Assembly (NCBI RefSeq): GCF_900094595.1
Contig: NZ_FMAD01000008.1
Location: 241,508 to 305,507, forward strand
Source of the DNA: Cupriavidus alkaliphilus
Lineage (GTDB): Bacteria > Pseudomonadota > Gammaproteobacteria > Burkholderiales > Burkholderiaceae
DNA: 64,000 nt
Reading direction: 5' to 3'
In this document: in pieces, positions 1 through 7,597 of the stretch
How positions within the stretch are numbered: the stretch's first letter is position 1
Layout: every line of letters begins with the position of its first letter
Made by a program: the position numbers and the translations under genes
Notes under the pieces: generated by a model
The model's input: only the letters and a program-made list of their open reading frames with translations
Databases searched by the model: none
Told to the model about the DNA's origin: nothing

Positions 1-310
1 GCGTCTTCACATGAATGCCGGTGGACTTGAGGTCCTTGGTGCCGAGCAGCCGGGTCTTGATCTTCGTGGTGATGGCGCTGTCCTCGATGCTTTGCCGGGC
101 CTCGCCGACCCCGGTCACCGCGCTGGTGTCCGGGTCGGGCCGACCGGGCATGCCCGGCGCCGAGTTGACCGGTGCCACCGGCGCATTGTCCGTCGCGGCG
201 AATATCAGTCCGCTCTTGTCGAGTGCCAGCGCGCTACCGGCGGCCGCTGCCAGTGCCGCCGCCAGCCAGGCCCTGCGCAGAGCGCGCGCGGTGGTTAGGG
301 AAAATTGCAT
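1..310 (-). CDS. BON-domain periplasmic protein, 3' part missing (window edge)
   Basis: Only the N-terminal 103 or so codons are inside the window; the gene runs off the left end. The ATG at 310 follows a good GGAGGA ribosome site. The product starts with a signal peptide (basic ARALRRA, then an Ala/Leu core, likely cleaved after ALA near residue 30), then a Pro-rich spacer. Near residue 73 begins the segment SIEDSAITTKIKTRLLG, which is the typical opening of a BON domain as in OsmY. BON proteins are envelope proteins often induced by osmotic or general stress, and OsmY is periplasmic; that is family knowledge, not shown here. It is divergent from the Gln/Gly-rich gene at 598. Confidence 0.72.
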   Translation of the reverse strand, partial: MQFSLTTARALRRAWLAAALAAAAGSALALDKSGLIFAATDNAPVAPVNSAPGMPGRPDPDTSAVTGVGEARQSIEDSAITTKIKTRLLGTKDLKSTGIHVKT

Positions 311-597
311 GGCGTCCTCCTTGATGGCCCGGCGGGCTCCGCTGCCGGGCTGGCAGCCAGCGCCACGGGTAAGGCATTTTTCAGCAAGCTCCATACCTGC
401 CCTGGCCGCCCTTGCCAAGGCCGCCGCACCGAGCCGGCCGCTGTGTAAAACGGGCCACGCGTTGTAAAAGCGCCGCGGCGCGCGCGTGGCGCTTTGCGCG
501 CATCGAGCCGGCCCAGGCGGCGTGGCGGCGCTGTCGTGCTTGGCATGGCGATTGCGAAGCAAGGTCTGCGGCAGTTCGCCGCGTCAAGGAGCTAGCA

Positions 598-882
598 ATG
601 GGACAGCAGCAACAGCCGGGTCAATCGCAGTCGGGCCAATCGCAATCGGGCCAGAAGCAGCAGGAACAATCGCAAACTGGCCAACGCGGCAGCCAGCAGC
701 AACCGGGACAACAAGGCGGCGGGCAAATGGGTGACAAGGACCGCATGCAGGACCAACAGCAGCAGCAAGACCGCGGCAGCTCGCAGCCTGGCCAGCAAAG
801 CGGCCAGCGCAGCGGCCAGCAAGGCGGCCAGGGTGGTCAGCAGGGTGGACAAGGCGGACAAGGCGGACAACGCCAGCAGTAA
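598..882 (+). CDS. Gln/Gly-rich low-complexity hydrophilic protein
   Basis: A 94-residue protein made almost entirely of Gln, Gly, Ser and a few charged residues. It opens MGQQQQPGQSQSGQ and continues with repeated QSGQ, QPGQ and QGGQ units; a short charged stretch (GDKDRMQDQ) sits in the middle. There is no signal peptide, membrane segment or Cys. The ATG at 598 has an AAGGAG site seven bases upstream, which makes it a credible gene despite its composition. High Gly content and extreme hydrophilicity fit the hydrophilin type of desiccation or osmotic stress protein, which would agree with the neighbouring BON gene. That role is inference. A terminator follows at 971. Confidence 0.6.
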   Translation: MGQQQQPGQSQSGQSQSGQKQQEQSQTGQRGSQQQPGQQGGGQMGDKDRMQDQQQQQDRGSSQPGQQSGQRSGQQGGQGGQQGGQGGQGGQRQQ

Positions 883-970
883 CACCCAGCCGCGACAACA
901 AGGCAGCTATCCGGGTATGTGCGTGAGCAACATGCGGTGCTGACGCAGGGGCATACGCCGGAGATTGGCA

Positions 971-1004
971 GGCCGGAACCCTGAACGGGGCTCCGGCCCT
1001 TTTT
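971..1004 (+). terminator. Rho-independent terminator candidate
   Basis: GGCCGGA pairs with TCCGGCC around a short inner stem with one mismatch, followed directly by five T residues (1000-1004). It lies about 90 bases after the Gln/Gly-rich gene and before the DUF2236 gene. Confidence 0.6.
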
Positions 1005-1098
1005 ACGGGTGGGGTGCGGCGGCGCGTTGCGCGCGCAGGTCGCATCCCGTGTATGCTGGCCCTGACCCCATCCCTTTTCGTTCCAGGCAGTTCCCGCC

Positions 1099-2055
1099 TT
1101 GTCCAGCGTCACTGACCCCGCCCCGGGCAGCGCCACGCCGCAGCGCCGCGGCCCGCTGCATCAGCTCTCCGCAAGACTGCGGGAGCAGGCCGGTGCGCAC
1201 GTGCGCGCGCTGACCCGCAGCAACTCCGGCCTGCGCCTGGACTATGACAACCCGCCCGGCGACCCTGGCCTGTTCGGTCCGGAAGCGGTCTGCTGGCGTG
1301 TACATGCGGATTTCCCGGCGATGCTGGCCGGCGGCGTCAGCGCACTGCTGCTGCAGACCCTGCATCCGCTGGCATTGGCGGGAGTATGGGACCACTCCAG
1401 TTTCCGCACCGACATGCAGGGGCGCCTGGGCCGCACCGCGCAGTTCATCGCGGGCACCACCTATGGCAGCCGCGCCGACGCGATGGCGCTGATCGAACGC
1501 GTGCGGCGCATCCATACCGGCGTGTCCGGCGTGGCGCCGGACGGACGACCCTACGCGGCATCGGACCCCGCGCTGCTGACCTGGGTGCACGTGGCCGAGG
1601 TATCGAGCTTCCTGGCGGGCTACCTGCGCTATGTGGGCCCCCTCGGCGCCGCCGAGCAGGACCGCTATTACGCCGAGGTGGCCCGCATCGCGGAGTTGCT
1701 CGGCGCGGCCGAGGTGCCGCGCTCGCGCGCCGAAGTGGACGCCTATCTCGAATCCATGCGGCCCGCGCTGCTGGCCAGCGAGCGCACCCGCGAAGTGGTG
1801 CGGCTGGTCAGGAAGATGCCGGTGGCCAATCCCTTGCTGCAGCCGGCGGTCAGCATCATGACCGACGCGGGCATCGCGCTGCTGCCGCCATGGGCGCGCC
1901 GCCAGCTCGACCTGGACGGGCCTTCGATCCGCCGCTCCGCGGCGCTGGCCGGCATGCACGTGCTGGCGCCGGCACTGCGCTGGGCGCTTGGCGCCGGCCT
2001 GGCGGCTCGGGCCCGGCGGCGCGTAGCGCGCGGCACGGACCCTCAGACGGGTTGA
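1099..2055 (+). CDS. DUF2236 / MpaB-rubber oxygenase family protein
   Basis: A 318-residue protein of the oxygenase MpaB / latex-clearing-protein (DUF2236) family. Family hallmarks visible are the N-terminal GLFGPEAVCWRVHADF, the Gly/Leu-rich LLLQTLHPLALAGVWDHS around residue 90, the WVHVAEVSSFL segment near 157 and a Tyr-rich helix (QDRYYAEVARIAELLG). Known members are b-type haem oxygenases using conserved His residues; His in LQTLHP and in TWVHV are the likely ligands by analogy. The substrate cannot be told. No signal peptide is seen. Translation appears to start at TTG 1099, since no ATG lies before the conserved region. Confidence 0.8.
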   Translation: MSSVTDPAPGSATPQRRGPLHQLSARLREQAGAHVRALTRSNSGLRLDYDNPPGDPGLFGPEAVCWRVHADFPAMLAGGVSALLLQTLHPLALAGVWDHSSFRTDMQGRLGRTAQFIAGTTYGSRADAMALIERVRRIHTGVSGVAPDGRPYAASDPALLTWVHVAEVSSFLAGYLRYVGPLGAAEQDRYYAEVARIAELLGAAEVPRSRAEVDAYLESMRPALLASERTREVVRLVRKMPVANPLLQPAVSIMTDAGIALLPPWARRQLDLDGPSIRRSAALAGMHVLAPALRWALGAGLAARARRRVARGTDPQTG

Positions 2056-2096
2056 GGGATTCAGGCCGGACAGCCCTGCGAACGACGTGCGCTGCA

Positions 2097-2124
2097 GCCG
2101 ATCAGGCCGATCAGGGCCGATCAG
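2097..2124. repeat. Three-copy 9-bp tandem repeat
   Basis: GCCGATCAG occurs at 2097-2105, 2106-2114 and, after one extra G, 2116-2124. It lies just after the DUF2236 gene. No function is apparent. Confidence 0.7.
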
Positions 2125-2586
2125 CGAACGCTTCCGGCGAGCAAAGCGGAAATAGCACCAGATTCCCCCGCATTTCAGGGAATCGGGCGTCGGTGAAGTG
2201 GCGTTAAATGTGGCTCGGCATTCCGAACGGCCGGTCAGGTTATTCGACCGCCCGGCCACTGCGCCGCAGAGCGCGATCCAAACGACGCGGGCAAAAAAGA
2301 AGCCCACGCGCGGGGTGCTCGTAGGCTTTCCAGGACTGCTCGAGCCAAACAGCTCTTGTTACGAATATAAACGCGCTTACATGAGGTGTAAATCCCGCTT
2401 CTATCAGGGGATTCCCCTAGCGCGAAACGCGCACCTTTGCGCTTTTCTGGCATTTTTGCCCCTGAAATCATTTTCAGGACACTTCTTGCAAAGGCTGGCA
2501 AATTCCCGCCAGCCCAATGCCCGCCTGGCCTTGCCGGCCAGGGGCGCGTGTTGCCACGCACCGTCGTGGCGCAACTTCCTACATGA

Positions 2587-2632
2587 ATCTAGAGTAAAAA
2601 GCAATCAAATTAGTAGAGCATTGCCTCTAGAT
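2587..2632. promoter_or_regulatory. Spaced inverted repeat, possible operator
   Basis: ATCTAGAG at 2587-2594 is the exact reverse complement of CTCTAGAT at 2625-2632, enclosing 30 A/T-rich bases. It lies some 280 bases before the Hfq-like start. A regulator site or a structured leader is possible; nothing decides between them. Confidence 0.3.
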
Positions 2633-2910
2633 CACGAGCGCCGTACCGTCCGTCAACGCTTGTAAAACTTTGTTACTCTCACCCCTGAAGTATTCCCCTT
2701 CTCTTCTGGCAGCGCCAACCGCCGGCCATTGCACGACATCGCGGTACCCGCATGCAGGGCCGGGGCTCGACGCAATCCAGGCGGCCAGTCCGGTCGCCGT
2801 TACCGAGAGCGGATGTTTCCCCCGCCGCCCAGGCCGTGCCGCACCCCAGGCCGCCGGCCAACGGACCGTTATCAGCCGCCAGAACCCTTGCGGGCTCTTC
2901 CGGAGTCGTT

Positions 2911-3237
2911 GTGAAGAAGAAGGAAATCCGGCCCAGGCAAGCCAGCCGACGGCAACTGCAGTCCCAGCAATTCGCCGCGTACCGCATTACCCAGTCCCCG
3001 GTGATCGTGCACCTGTCCAACGGCGCCCGGCTGCACGGGCTGGTGCTGGCCGCCGACGATTTCGTGCTGCTGCTCGGCCGCGGGCCCGACGATATCCAGC
3101 CTACCGTGGTCTACAAGCGCGCCATCTGCCTGGTGACGCCGGCCGATGCACCGGAGGTGATCGGGGTCGCGCCGGAAACGATGGCCGCGCCGGATTTCGT
3201 GCCGCTTTTTATCCCGCGCACCCGCAAGCGCCGCTAG
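2911..3237 (+). CDS. Hfq-like Sm-fold RNA-binding protein
   Basis: A 108-residue protein starting at GTG 2911 (GGAG five bases upstream). Residues about 19-77 follow the Hfq pattern: QQFAAYRITQSPVIVHLSNG (compare the Hfq N-terminal helix and strand 1), then LHGLVLAADDFVLLL (Sm1), and VVYKRAICLVTP (Sm2, matching Hfq's YKHAISTVVP). The RNA-contacting His of Hfq's YKHA is Arg here. The N-terminus adds a basic stretch (VKKKEIRPRQASRRQ) and the C-terminus ends in RTRKRR. So this is probably a divergent Hfq paralogue rather than the housekeeping copy. It lies 225 bases upstream of fliC, in the same direction; a role in flagellar mRNA control is an attractive but untested inference. Confidence 0.72.
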   Translation: MKKKEIRPRQASRRQLQSQQFAAYRITQSPVIVHLSNGARLHGLVLAADDFVLLLGRGPDDIQPTVVYKRAICLVTPADAPEVIGVAPETMAAPDFVPLFIPRTRKRR

Positions 3238-3339
3238 GCCGGCGACCGGACCGGCACCCGTCCAGACCTCGCCGCCCGTCGCCGTACGGCGCGTCCCACG
3301 TCCCGCCACCACCCCGCGAAACTATCGCGGAGATCACTC

Positions 3340-3366
3340 TAAACCTTTGCCTTGCCCGGTCGATAA
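3340..3366 (+). promoter_or_regulatory. FliA (sigma-28) promoter of fliC
   Basis: TAAA at 3340, exactly 15 bases, then GTCGATAA at 3359-3366. This differs by one base from the FliA consensus TAAA-N15-GCCGATAA. It is about 95 bases before the fliC start, in the correct direction, as expected for a late flagellar gene. Confidence 0.85.
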
Positions 3367-3462
3367 CCCAAGCAACGGAGGCACTCTACGCCCTGCAAAG
3401 CAGGCCGCCAACGTTACGGCACTAGCCGGAATGCCCAAAACTTTGCATATAGGAGTCGTACC

Positions 3463-4752
3463 ATGGCGCAAGTCATTAACACCAATTCGTTGTCTCTGAT
3501 GACTCAGAACAACATGAACGCTTCGCAATCGTCGCTGAACACGGCGATCCAGCGCCTGTCGTCGGGCCTGCGCATCAACAGCGCCAAGGACGACGCCGCT
3601 GGCCAGGCCATTGCGAACCGCTTCACCGCCAACATCCGCGGCCTGACGCAAGCCCAGCGCAACGCCAACGACGGCATCTCGCTGGCGCAGACCACCGAAG
3701 GCGCGCTGACCGAAGTCAACAACAACCTGCAGCGTATCCGTGAACTGAGCGTGCAGGCCGCCAACGGCTCGAACTCGGCTTCGGACCTGAAGTCGATCCA
3801 GGACGAAATCTCGCAGCGCCTGTCGGAAATCGACCGCACCTCGCAGCAGACCGACTTCAACGGCGTGAAGGTCCTGTCGGGCAACGCCAAGCCGCTGACC
3901 ATCCAGGTTGGCGCCAACGATGGCGAGACCATCACCATCGACCTGAAGCAGATCGATTCGTCGACGCTGGGCCTGAAGGGCTTCAGCCTGAGCAGCAACG
4001 CCCTGAACGTCAGCGAAGCCATCACGCAGACCAACACCGACGGTACGCCGGAAGCTGTCGACCTGTCGTCCGCCGCGACCTCGCTGGGCGTTGCCGCCAG
4101 CAGCCTGAGCCTGCACAACGTCAAGGACGCCGCCGGCGCCCCCACCGCCAACTTCGTGGTCAAGTCGGGCGACGACTACTACGCCGCTTCGGTGGACGAT
4201 GCCACCGGCAACGTCGTACTGAACCGTGCCGACCTCGAGTTCACCGATCCGTCCAACGGCGTGACCACCGCGACCGCGCTGGCTAACCAGCTGGTCAAGG
4301 TCGGTGCCGACAGCACCGGCGCCGTGACCGCCTTCGCCACGATCCAGGGCCGCAACTTCGCCGTCGGCGCAGGCGCGCTGGCCAACGGTGGCGCCGCCCC
4401 GACCGACTTCGACAACACCGGCACCGACATCGTCCTGAGCGGCGCTGGCGCCACGGCCGAATTCGCCGGCGCGTCGACCGTTGACCCGCTGAAGAAGATC
4501 GACGCGGCCCTGAAGATCGTTGACGACCTGCGCAGCTCGCTGGGTGCCGTGCAGAACCGCTTCGACTCGACCATCGCCAACCTGGGCACGACCGTGACCA
4601 ACCTGTCCTCGTCGCGCTCGCGCATCCAGGACGCTGACTACGCCACGGAAGTGTCGAACATGACCCGCGCGCAGATCCTGCAACAGGCTGGCACCTCGGT
4701 CCTGGCACAAGCCAACCAGACCACGCAAAACGTGCTGTCGCTGCTGCGTTAA
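3463..4752 (+). CDS. fliC: Flagellin (filament protein)
   Basis: Flagellin of 429 residues, the subunit of the flagellar filament, exported through the flagellar type III channel. The conserved D0/D1 N-terminus is clear (MAQVINTNSLSLMTQNN, LSSGLRINSAKDDAAGQAIA, LQRIRELSVQAANGSNS), as is the C-terminal D0/D1 (SSRSRIQDADYATEVSNMTR, ending NVLSLLR). The middle (about residues 170-340) is the variable, surface-exposed D2/D3 part, rich in Ala, Thr and Asp. The LQRIRELSVQ and EIDRTSQQTDF segments retain the residues associated with TLR5 recognition in other beta/gammaproteobacteria. ATG 3463 follows AGGAG. It is expressed from the FliA promoter at 3340 and ended by the terminator at 4778. Confidence 0.97.
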   Translation: MAQVINTNSLSLMTQNNMNASQSSLNTAIQRLSSGLRINSAKDDAAGQAIANRFTANIRGLTQAQRNANDGISLAQTTEGALTEVNNNLQRIRELSVQAANGSNSASDLKSIQDEISQRLSEIDRTSQQTDFNGVKVLSGNAKPLTIQVGANDGETITIDLKQIDSSTLGLKGFSLSSNALNVSEAITQTNTDGTPEAVDLSSAATSLGVAASSLSLHNVKDAAGAPTANFVVKSGDDYYAASVDDATGNVVLNRADLEFTDPSNGVTTATALANQLVKVGADSTGAVTAFATIQGRNFAVGAGALANGGAAPTDFDNTGTDIVLSGAGATAEFAGASTVDPLKKIDAALKIVDDLRSSLGAVQNRFDSTIANLGTTVTNLSSSRSRIQDADYATEVSNMTRAQILQQAGTSVLAQANQTTQNVLSLLR

Positions 4753-4777
4753 TCCGCACCCGCACACTGGCATACGA

Positions 4778-4804
4778 GGCTGGGCCGCAAGGCCCGGCCT
4801 TTTT
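4778..4804 (+). terminator. Terminator after fliC
   Basis: A nine-pair stem (GGCTGGGCC with GGCCCGGCC, one G-T pair) closes a GCAA tetraloop and is followed by five T. It isolates the fliC message from flaG-fliD. Confidence 0.9.
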
Positions 4805-4899
4805 GCCAACGCCCAGGAACACGCTGGAGCGTTTCGCAGGCAGACCGCTGCCCGCCAAGCGTTTCAACCTGAACCCGCCACACACCCACGGAGCACAGC

Positions 4900-5256
4900 A
4901 TGGCGCTTCTTCCTACCGTGAACCCGACCGCAGTGCGCCTGCCGTCCGAGATGCCGGCCCACGGCACGACGGCAAGCCCCGCACGCGCCGGCCTGCGCGC
5001 GCCGGACGAAGACGTCGCCAAGGGCCCGGTACAGTCCGGCGCCGCCTCCGCCGCGATCGGCGAGCTGGTCGAAGCGTTCAAGACCACCTCGATCGGCCTG
5101 CGCTTCGAGATCGATGAAGCCACGCACCGCGTCATCACCAAGGTGGTCGACAAGGAAACCGGCGACCTGATCCGGCAGATGCCCACCGAAGAGGTGCTGC
5201 GCATCGCCCGCGCGATCGACAAGCTGCAGGGGCTGTTCGTCAGCCAGGCAGCCTGA
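4900..5256 (+). CDS. flaG: FlaG family flagellar protein
   Basis: A 118-residue protein whose C-terminal half has the FlaG signature: GLRFEIDEATHRVITKVVDK, ETGDLIRQMPTEEVLRIARA and a closing helix IDKLQGLFVSQAA. The N-terminal half is low-complexity and variable, as in other FlaG proteins. FlaG proteins influence filament length in several bacteria. ATG 4900 follows GGAG. It lies between the fliC terminator and fliD (34-base gap), so it is probably co-transcribed with fliDST. Confidence 0.92.
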   Translation: MALLPTVNPTAVRLPSEMPAHGTTASPARAGLRAPDEDVAKGPVQSGAASAAIGELVEAFKTTSIGLRFEIDEATHRVITKVVDKETGDLIRQMPTEEVLRIARAIDKLQGLFVSQAA

Positions 5257-5290
5257 GACCTGATCATCAGTTGAAGACGAGAACAATCAC

Positions 5291-6697
5291 ATGGCAACGA
5301 TCTCCTCCATCGGTATCGGCTCCAACCTGGACCTGAGCAGCCTGCTGGACCAGCTGCAGAAGGCCGAGCAACTGCCACTGGACGCCATCAACACGCAGGC
5401 CAAGAGCTACCAGACCAAGCTGTCCGCCTTCAGCCAGGTGCAGAGCGTGCTCGACGCGTACAAGGCCGCGGCCACGAAGCTGTCGAACGCCGCCACCTTC
5501 GGCGCGGTCAAGGCCACGGTCGGCACGCCGGACGTGATGTCGGTCACCACCGCGGCCAATGCCGTGCCGGGCAACTACACCATCACCGTCAACACGCTGG
5601 CAACGGCGCAATCGCTGGTGAGCGGCAACGTGGCCGACCAGAAGGCCGCGATCGGCGGCGGCGAGCTGGTGTTCGACTTCGGCGCGGCGCTGGCCACCGG
5701 CGGCGCCCCCGCCAGCACCAAGAAGGTCACCATCCCGGCGGGCTCGTCGCTGGAAGGCATGCGCGACGCCATCAACAAGGCCGGCATCGGCGTGACCGCC
5801 AGCATCGTCAACGACGGCAGCGCCAGCCCGTATCGCCTGGTGCTGACCTCGGACAAGACCGGCACGCAGGCCACCATGCGCGTGTCGTCGACGGACCCGG
5901 CGCTGAACAACGTGGTCGCCTTCGACCCGGCCGCGGCGCCCGCCGCCAACAAGATGGAACAGAAGGTGCCGCCGGCCAACGCGACGCTGAAGATCAACGG
6001 CATCGACGTGGTCAGCCAGAGCAACTCGGTGGTGGACGCCGCGCAGGGCGTGACCATGAACCTGTCCAAGACCGGCACCACCTCGCTGGTGGTAACGCGC
6101 GACAACGATGCGATCAAGGCCTCGATTCAGGCCTTCGTCACCGCGTACAACAATATCAAGAGCACCGCCAAGTCGCTGACGGCATTCGATGCCGACGCGG
6201 GCACCTCGGCGGCGCTGACCGGCGATGGCACGCTGCGCTCGATCCAGTCGAGCCTGCGCTCGATGCTGGGCGGCGCCATGGACGATGGCAACGGCGGCAA
6301 GATCACGCTGATCGACGTCGGCATCACGTTCCAGAAGGACGGCACCATGAAGCTGGACGATGCCAAGCTGACCAAGGCGCTGAACGACAACCTCGGCGGC
6401 GTCACCTCGCTGTTCTCCAGCACCACCGGCGAGGGCGGCATCGGCAAGCGCGCCACCACCTATATCGAAGGCCTGAGCAAGACCGACGGCGCGCTGAAGG
6501 TGGCGCAGGACGGCATCACCAAGACGCTGAAGGACCTGGAAGACGACTATGACCGCGTCCAGGACCGCGTCACCGCCACCATCGACCGCTACAAGGCCCA
6601 GTTCACGCAGCTGGATCTGGTGGTGGCGCAGATGAACCGCACCAGCAGCTACCTGACGCAGCAGTTCAACGCGCTCAACAGCAGCATCAAGAAATAA
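5291..6697 (+). CDS. fliD: Flagellar cap (hook-associated protein 2)
   Basis: FliD, 468 residues, forms the cap at the filament tip under which flagellin folds. Evidence: N-terminal TISSIGIGSNLDLSSLLDQL and the coiled segment AEQLPLDAINTQAKSYQTKL (FliD_N), the central TLKINGIDVVSQSNSVVDAA (the flagellin hook-IN type motif), and the C-terminal coiled coil (DGITKTLKDLEDDYDRVQDR to the end, LTQQFNALNSSIKK). Length is normal for the family. fliS follows 34 bases later. Confidence 0.96.
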   Translation: MATISSIGIGSNLDLSSLLDQLQKAEQLPLDAINTQAKSYQTKLSAFSQVQSVLDAYKAAATKLSNAATFGAVKATVGTPDVMSVTTAANAVPGNYTITVNTLATAQSLVSGNVADQKAAIGGGELVFDFGAALATGGAPASTKKVTIPAGSSLEGMRDAINKAGIGVTASIVNDGSASPYRLVLTSDKTGTQATMRVSSTDPALNNVVAFDPAAAPAANKMEQKVPPANATLKINGIDVVSQSNSVVDAAQGVTMNLSKTGTTSLVVTRDNDAIKASIQAFVTAYNNIKSTAKSLTAFDADAGTSAALTGDGTLRSIQSSLRSMLGGAMDDGNGGKITLIDVGITFQKDGTMKLDDAKLTKALNDNLGGVTSLFSSTTGEGGIGKRATTYIEGLSKTDGALKVAQDGITKTLKDLEDDYDRVQDRVTATIDRYKAQFTQLDLVVAQMNRTSSYLTQQFNALNSSIKK

Positions 6698-6731
6698 CCC
6701 GCCGCATCCCACCGCCACGAGGAACCCAGCC

Positions 6732-7157
6732 ATGTTCGCCCGCGCATCCGCCAACGCCTACGCCCAGGTCGGCGTCCAGACCGGTGCCATGAGCGCCAGC
6801 CCGCACAAGCTGATCGCCATGCTGTACGACGGCGCCCGCGCCGCGATCGCGCGGGCCAGGTTCCACCTGGAAGGCGGCAACGTCGCCGAGCGCGGCAACG
6901 CCATCTCCAAGGCCATCGACATCATCGACAACGGCCTGCGCGCCGTGCTCGACCACGACGCCGGCGGCGAGATCTCGGCCAACCTCGAAGCGCTGTACGA
7001 ATACATGGTGCGCCGGCTGATGCTGGCCAACCTGCGCAGCGACGCAGCGCTGCTGACCGAGGTCGACGCGCTGCTGGAAAGCCTGGCCTCGGCGTGGGCG
7101 CAGATCGATGACGCGGCCGCCGGGGCGGAGCGGCAACCCGCCTTACAGGACAACTGA
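6732..7157 (+). CDS. fliS: Flagellin chaperone FliS
   Basis: A 141-residue cytosolic export chaperone that binds the flagellin C-terminus and prevents early polymerisation. The family N-terminus ANAYAQVGVQTGAMSASPHK, LIAMLYDGARAAIARAR and the helix NAISKAIDIIDNGLRAVLD are all present, followed by LYEYMVRRLMLANLRSD. It is an all-helical protein of usual length. Its stop codon is separated from the fliT start by a single base, so translation of the two is probably coupled. Confidence 0.95.
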   Translation: MFARASANAYAQVGVQTGAMSASPHKLIAMLYDGARAAIARARFHLEGGNVAERGNAISKAIDIIDNGLRAVLDHDAGGEISANLEALYEYMVRRLMLANLRSDAALLTEVDALLESLASAWAQIDDAAAGAERQPALQDN

Positions 7158-7158
7158 C

Positions 7159-7524
7159 ATGGCTTTCCCTCCAGTGTTTTCGCCGATCGTGGCCTGCTAC
7201 GAGGAAATCCTCGCCCTGTCCGCGCGCATGCATGAGGCGGCGCAGGGCGCCGACTGGGACACCGTCACCACCCTGCAGCAAGCCTACCTGGCCCAGGTGG
7301 AACGCCTGCGCCAGCTCGACCACGACGCTCCCTTCTCCGATGCCGAGCGCATGCGGCGCTACCAGCTGCTGGACCGCATCCTGACCTACGACGCCCGCAT
7401 CCGCGACCTGGCGCTGCCGCAGCTCAAGCGGCTCGGCGACATGCTGACCAGCTCGCGCCGGCAGTTCGAGCTGAGCGCCGCCTATGGTGCGACGACGGGC
7501 GCCACGACCGGCGCCACCACCTGA
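7159..7524 (+). CDS. fliT: FliT-like flagellar chaperone
   Basis: A small helical protein of 121 residues directly after fliS (ATG 7159, one base after the fliS stop). The helical N-terminus (PIVACYEEILALSARMHEAA), the W in GADWDTVTTLQQAYLAQVER and the RYQLLDRILTYDARIRDLA helix fit FliT, the chaperone for FliD that also restrains FlhDC in enterobacteria. The C-terminus ends in three copies of a GATT unit encoded by a 12-base tandem repeat (7488-7521), which may vary in copy number. Assignment rests on position plus a moderate sequence match. Confidence 0.8.
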   Translation: MAFPPVFSPIVACYEEILALSARMHEAAQGADWDTVTTLQQAYLAQVERLRQLDHDAPFSDAERMRRYQLLDRILTYDARIRDLALPQLKRLGDMLTSSRRQFELSAAYGATTGATTGATT

Positions 7525-7597
7525 GGCGGCCTGAAGGCCGCGCTCCTTTCCCACCGGCAGGCCGCACCCGCCGCCGACCCTGATCCATGCGACCCGT

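Larger units (their letters stand above)
2056..2910. other. Long non-coding stretch upstream of the Hfq-like gene
   Basis: About 850 bases hold no convincing gene; open frames here lack family features and good starts. The first part has a 9-base unit (GCCGATCAG) three times at 2097-2124. The middle (about 2340-2690) is clearly richer in A and T than its surroundings, as expected of regulatory DNA. It includes an AGGGGA-T-TCCCCT palindrome (2406-2418) and a spaced inverted repeat (2587-2632). No promoter hexamers could be assigned with confidence. Confidence 0.5.

Noticed and set aside
2198..2665. Open frame of 155 residues upstream of the Hfq-like gene
   Set aside because: No family features, no good ribosome site, composition typical of non-coding DNA; the region is A/T-rich regulatory sequence.
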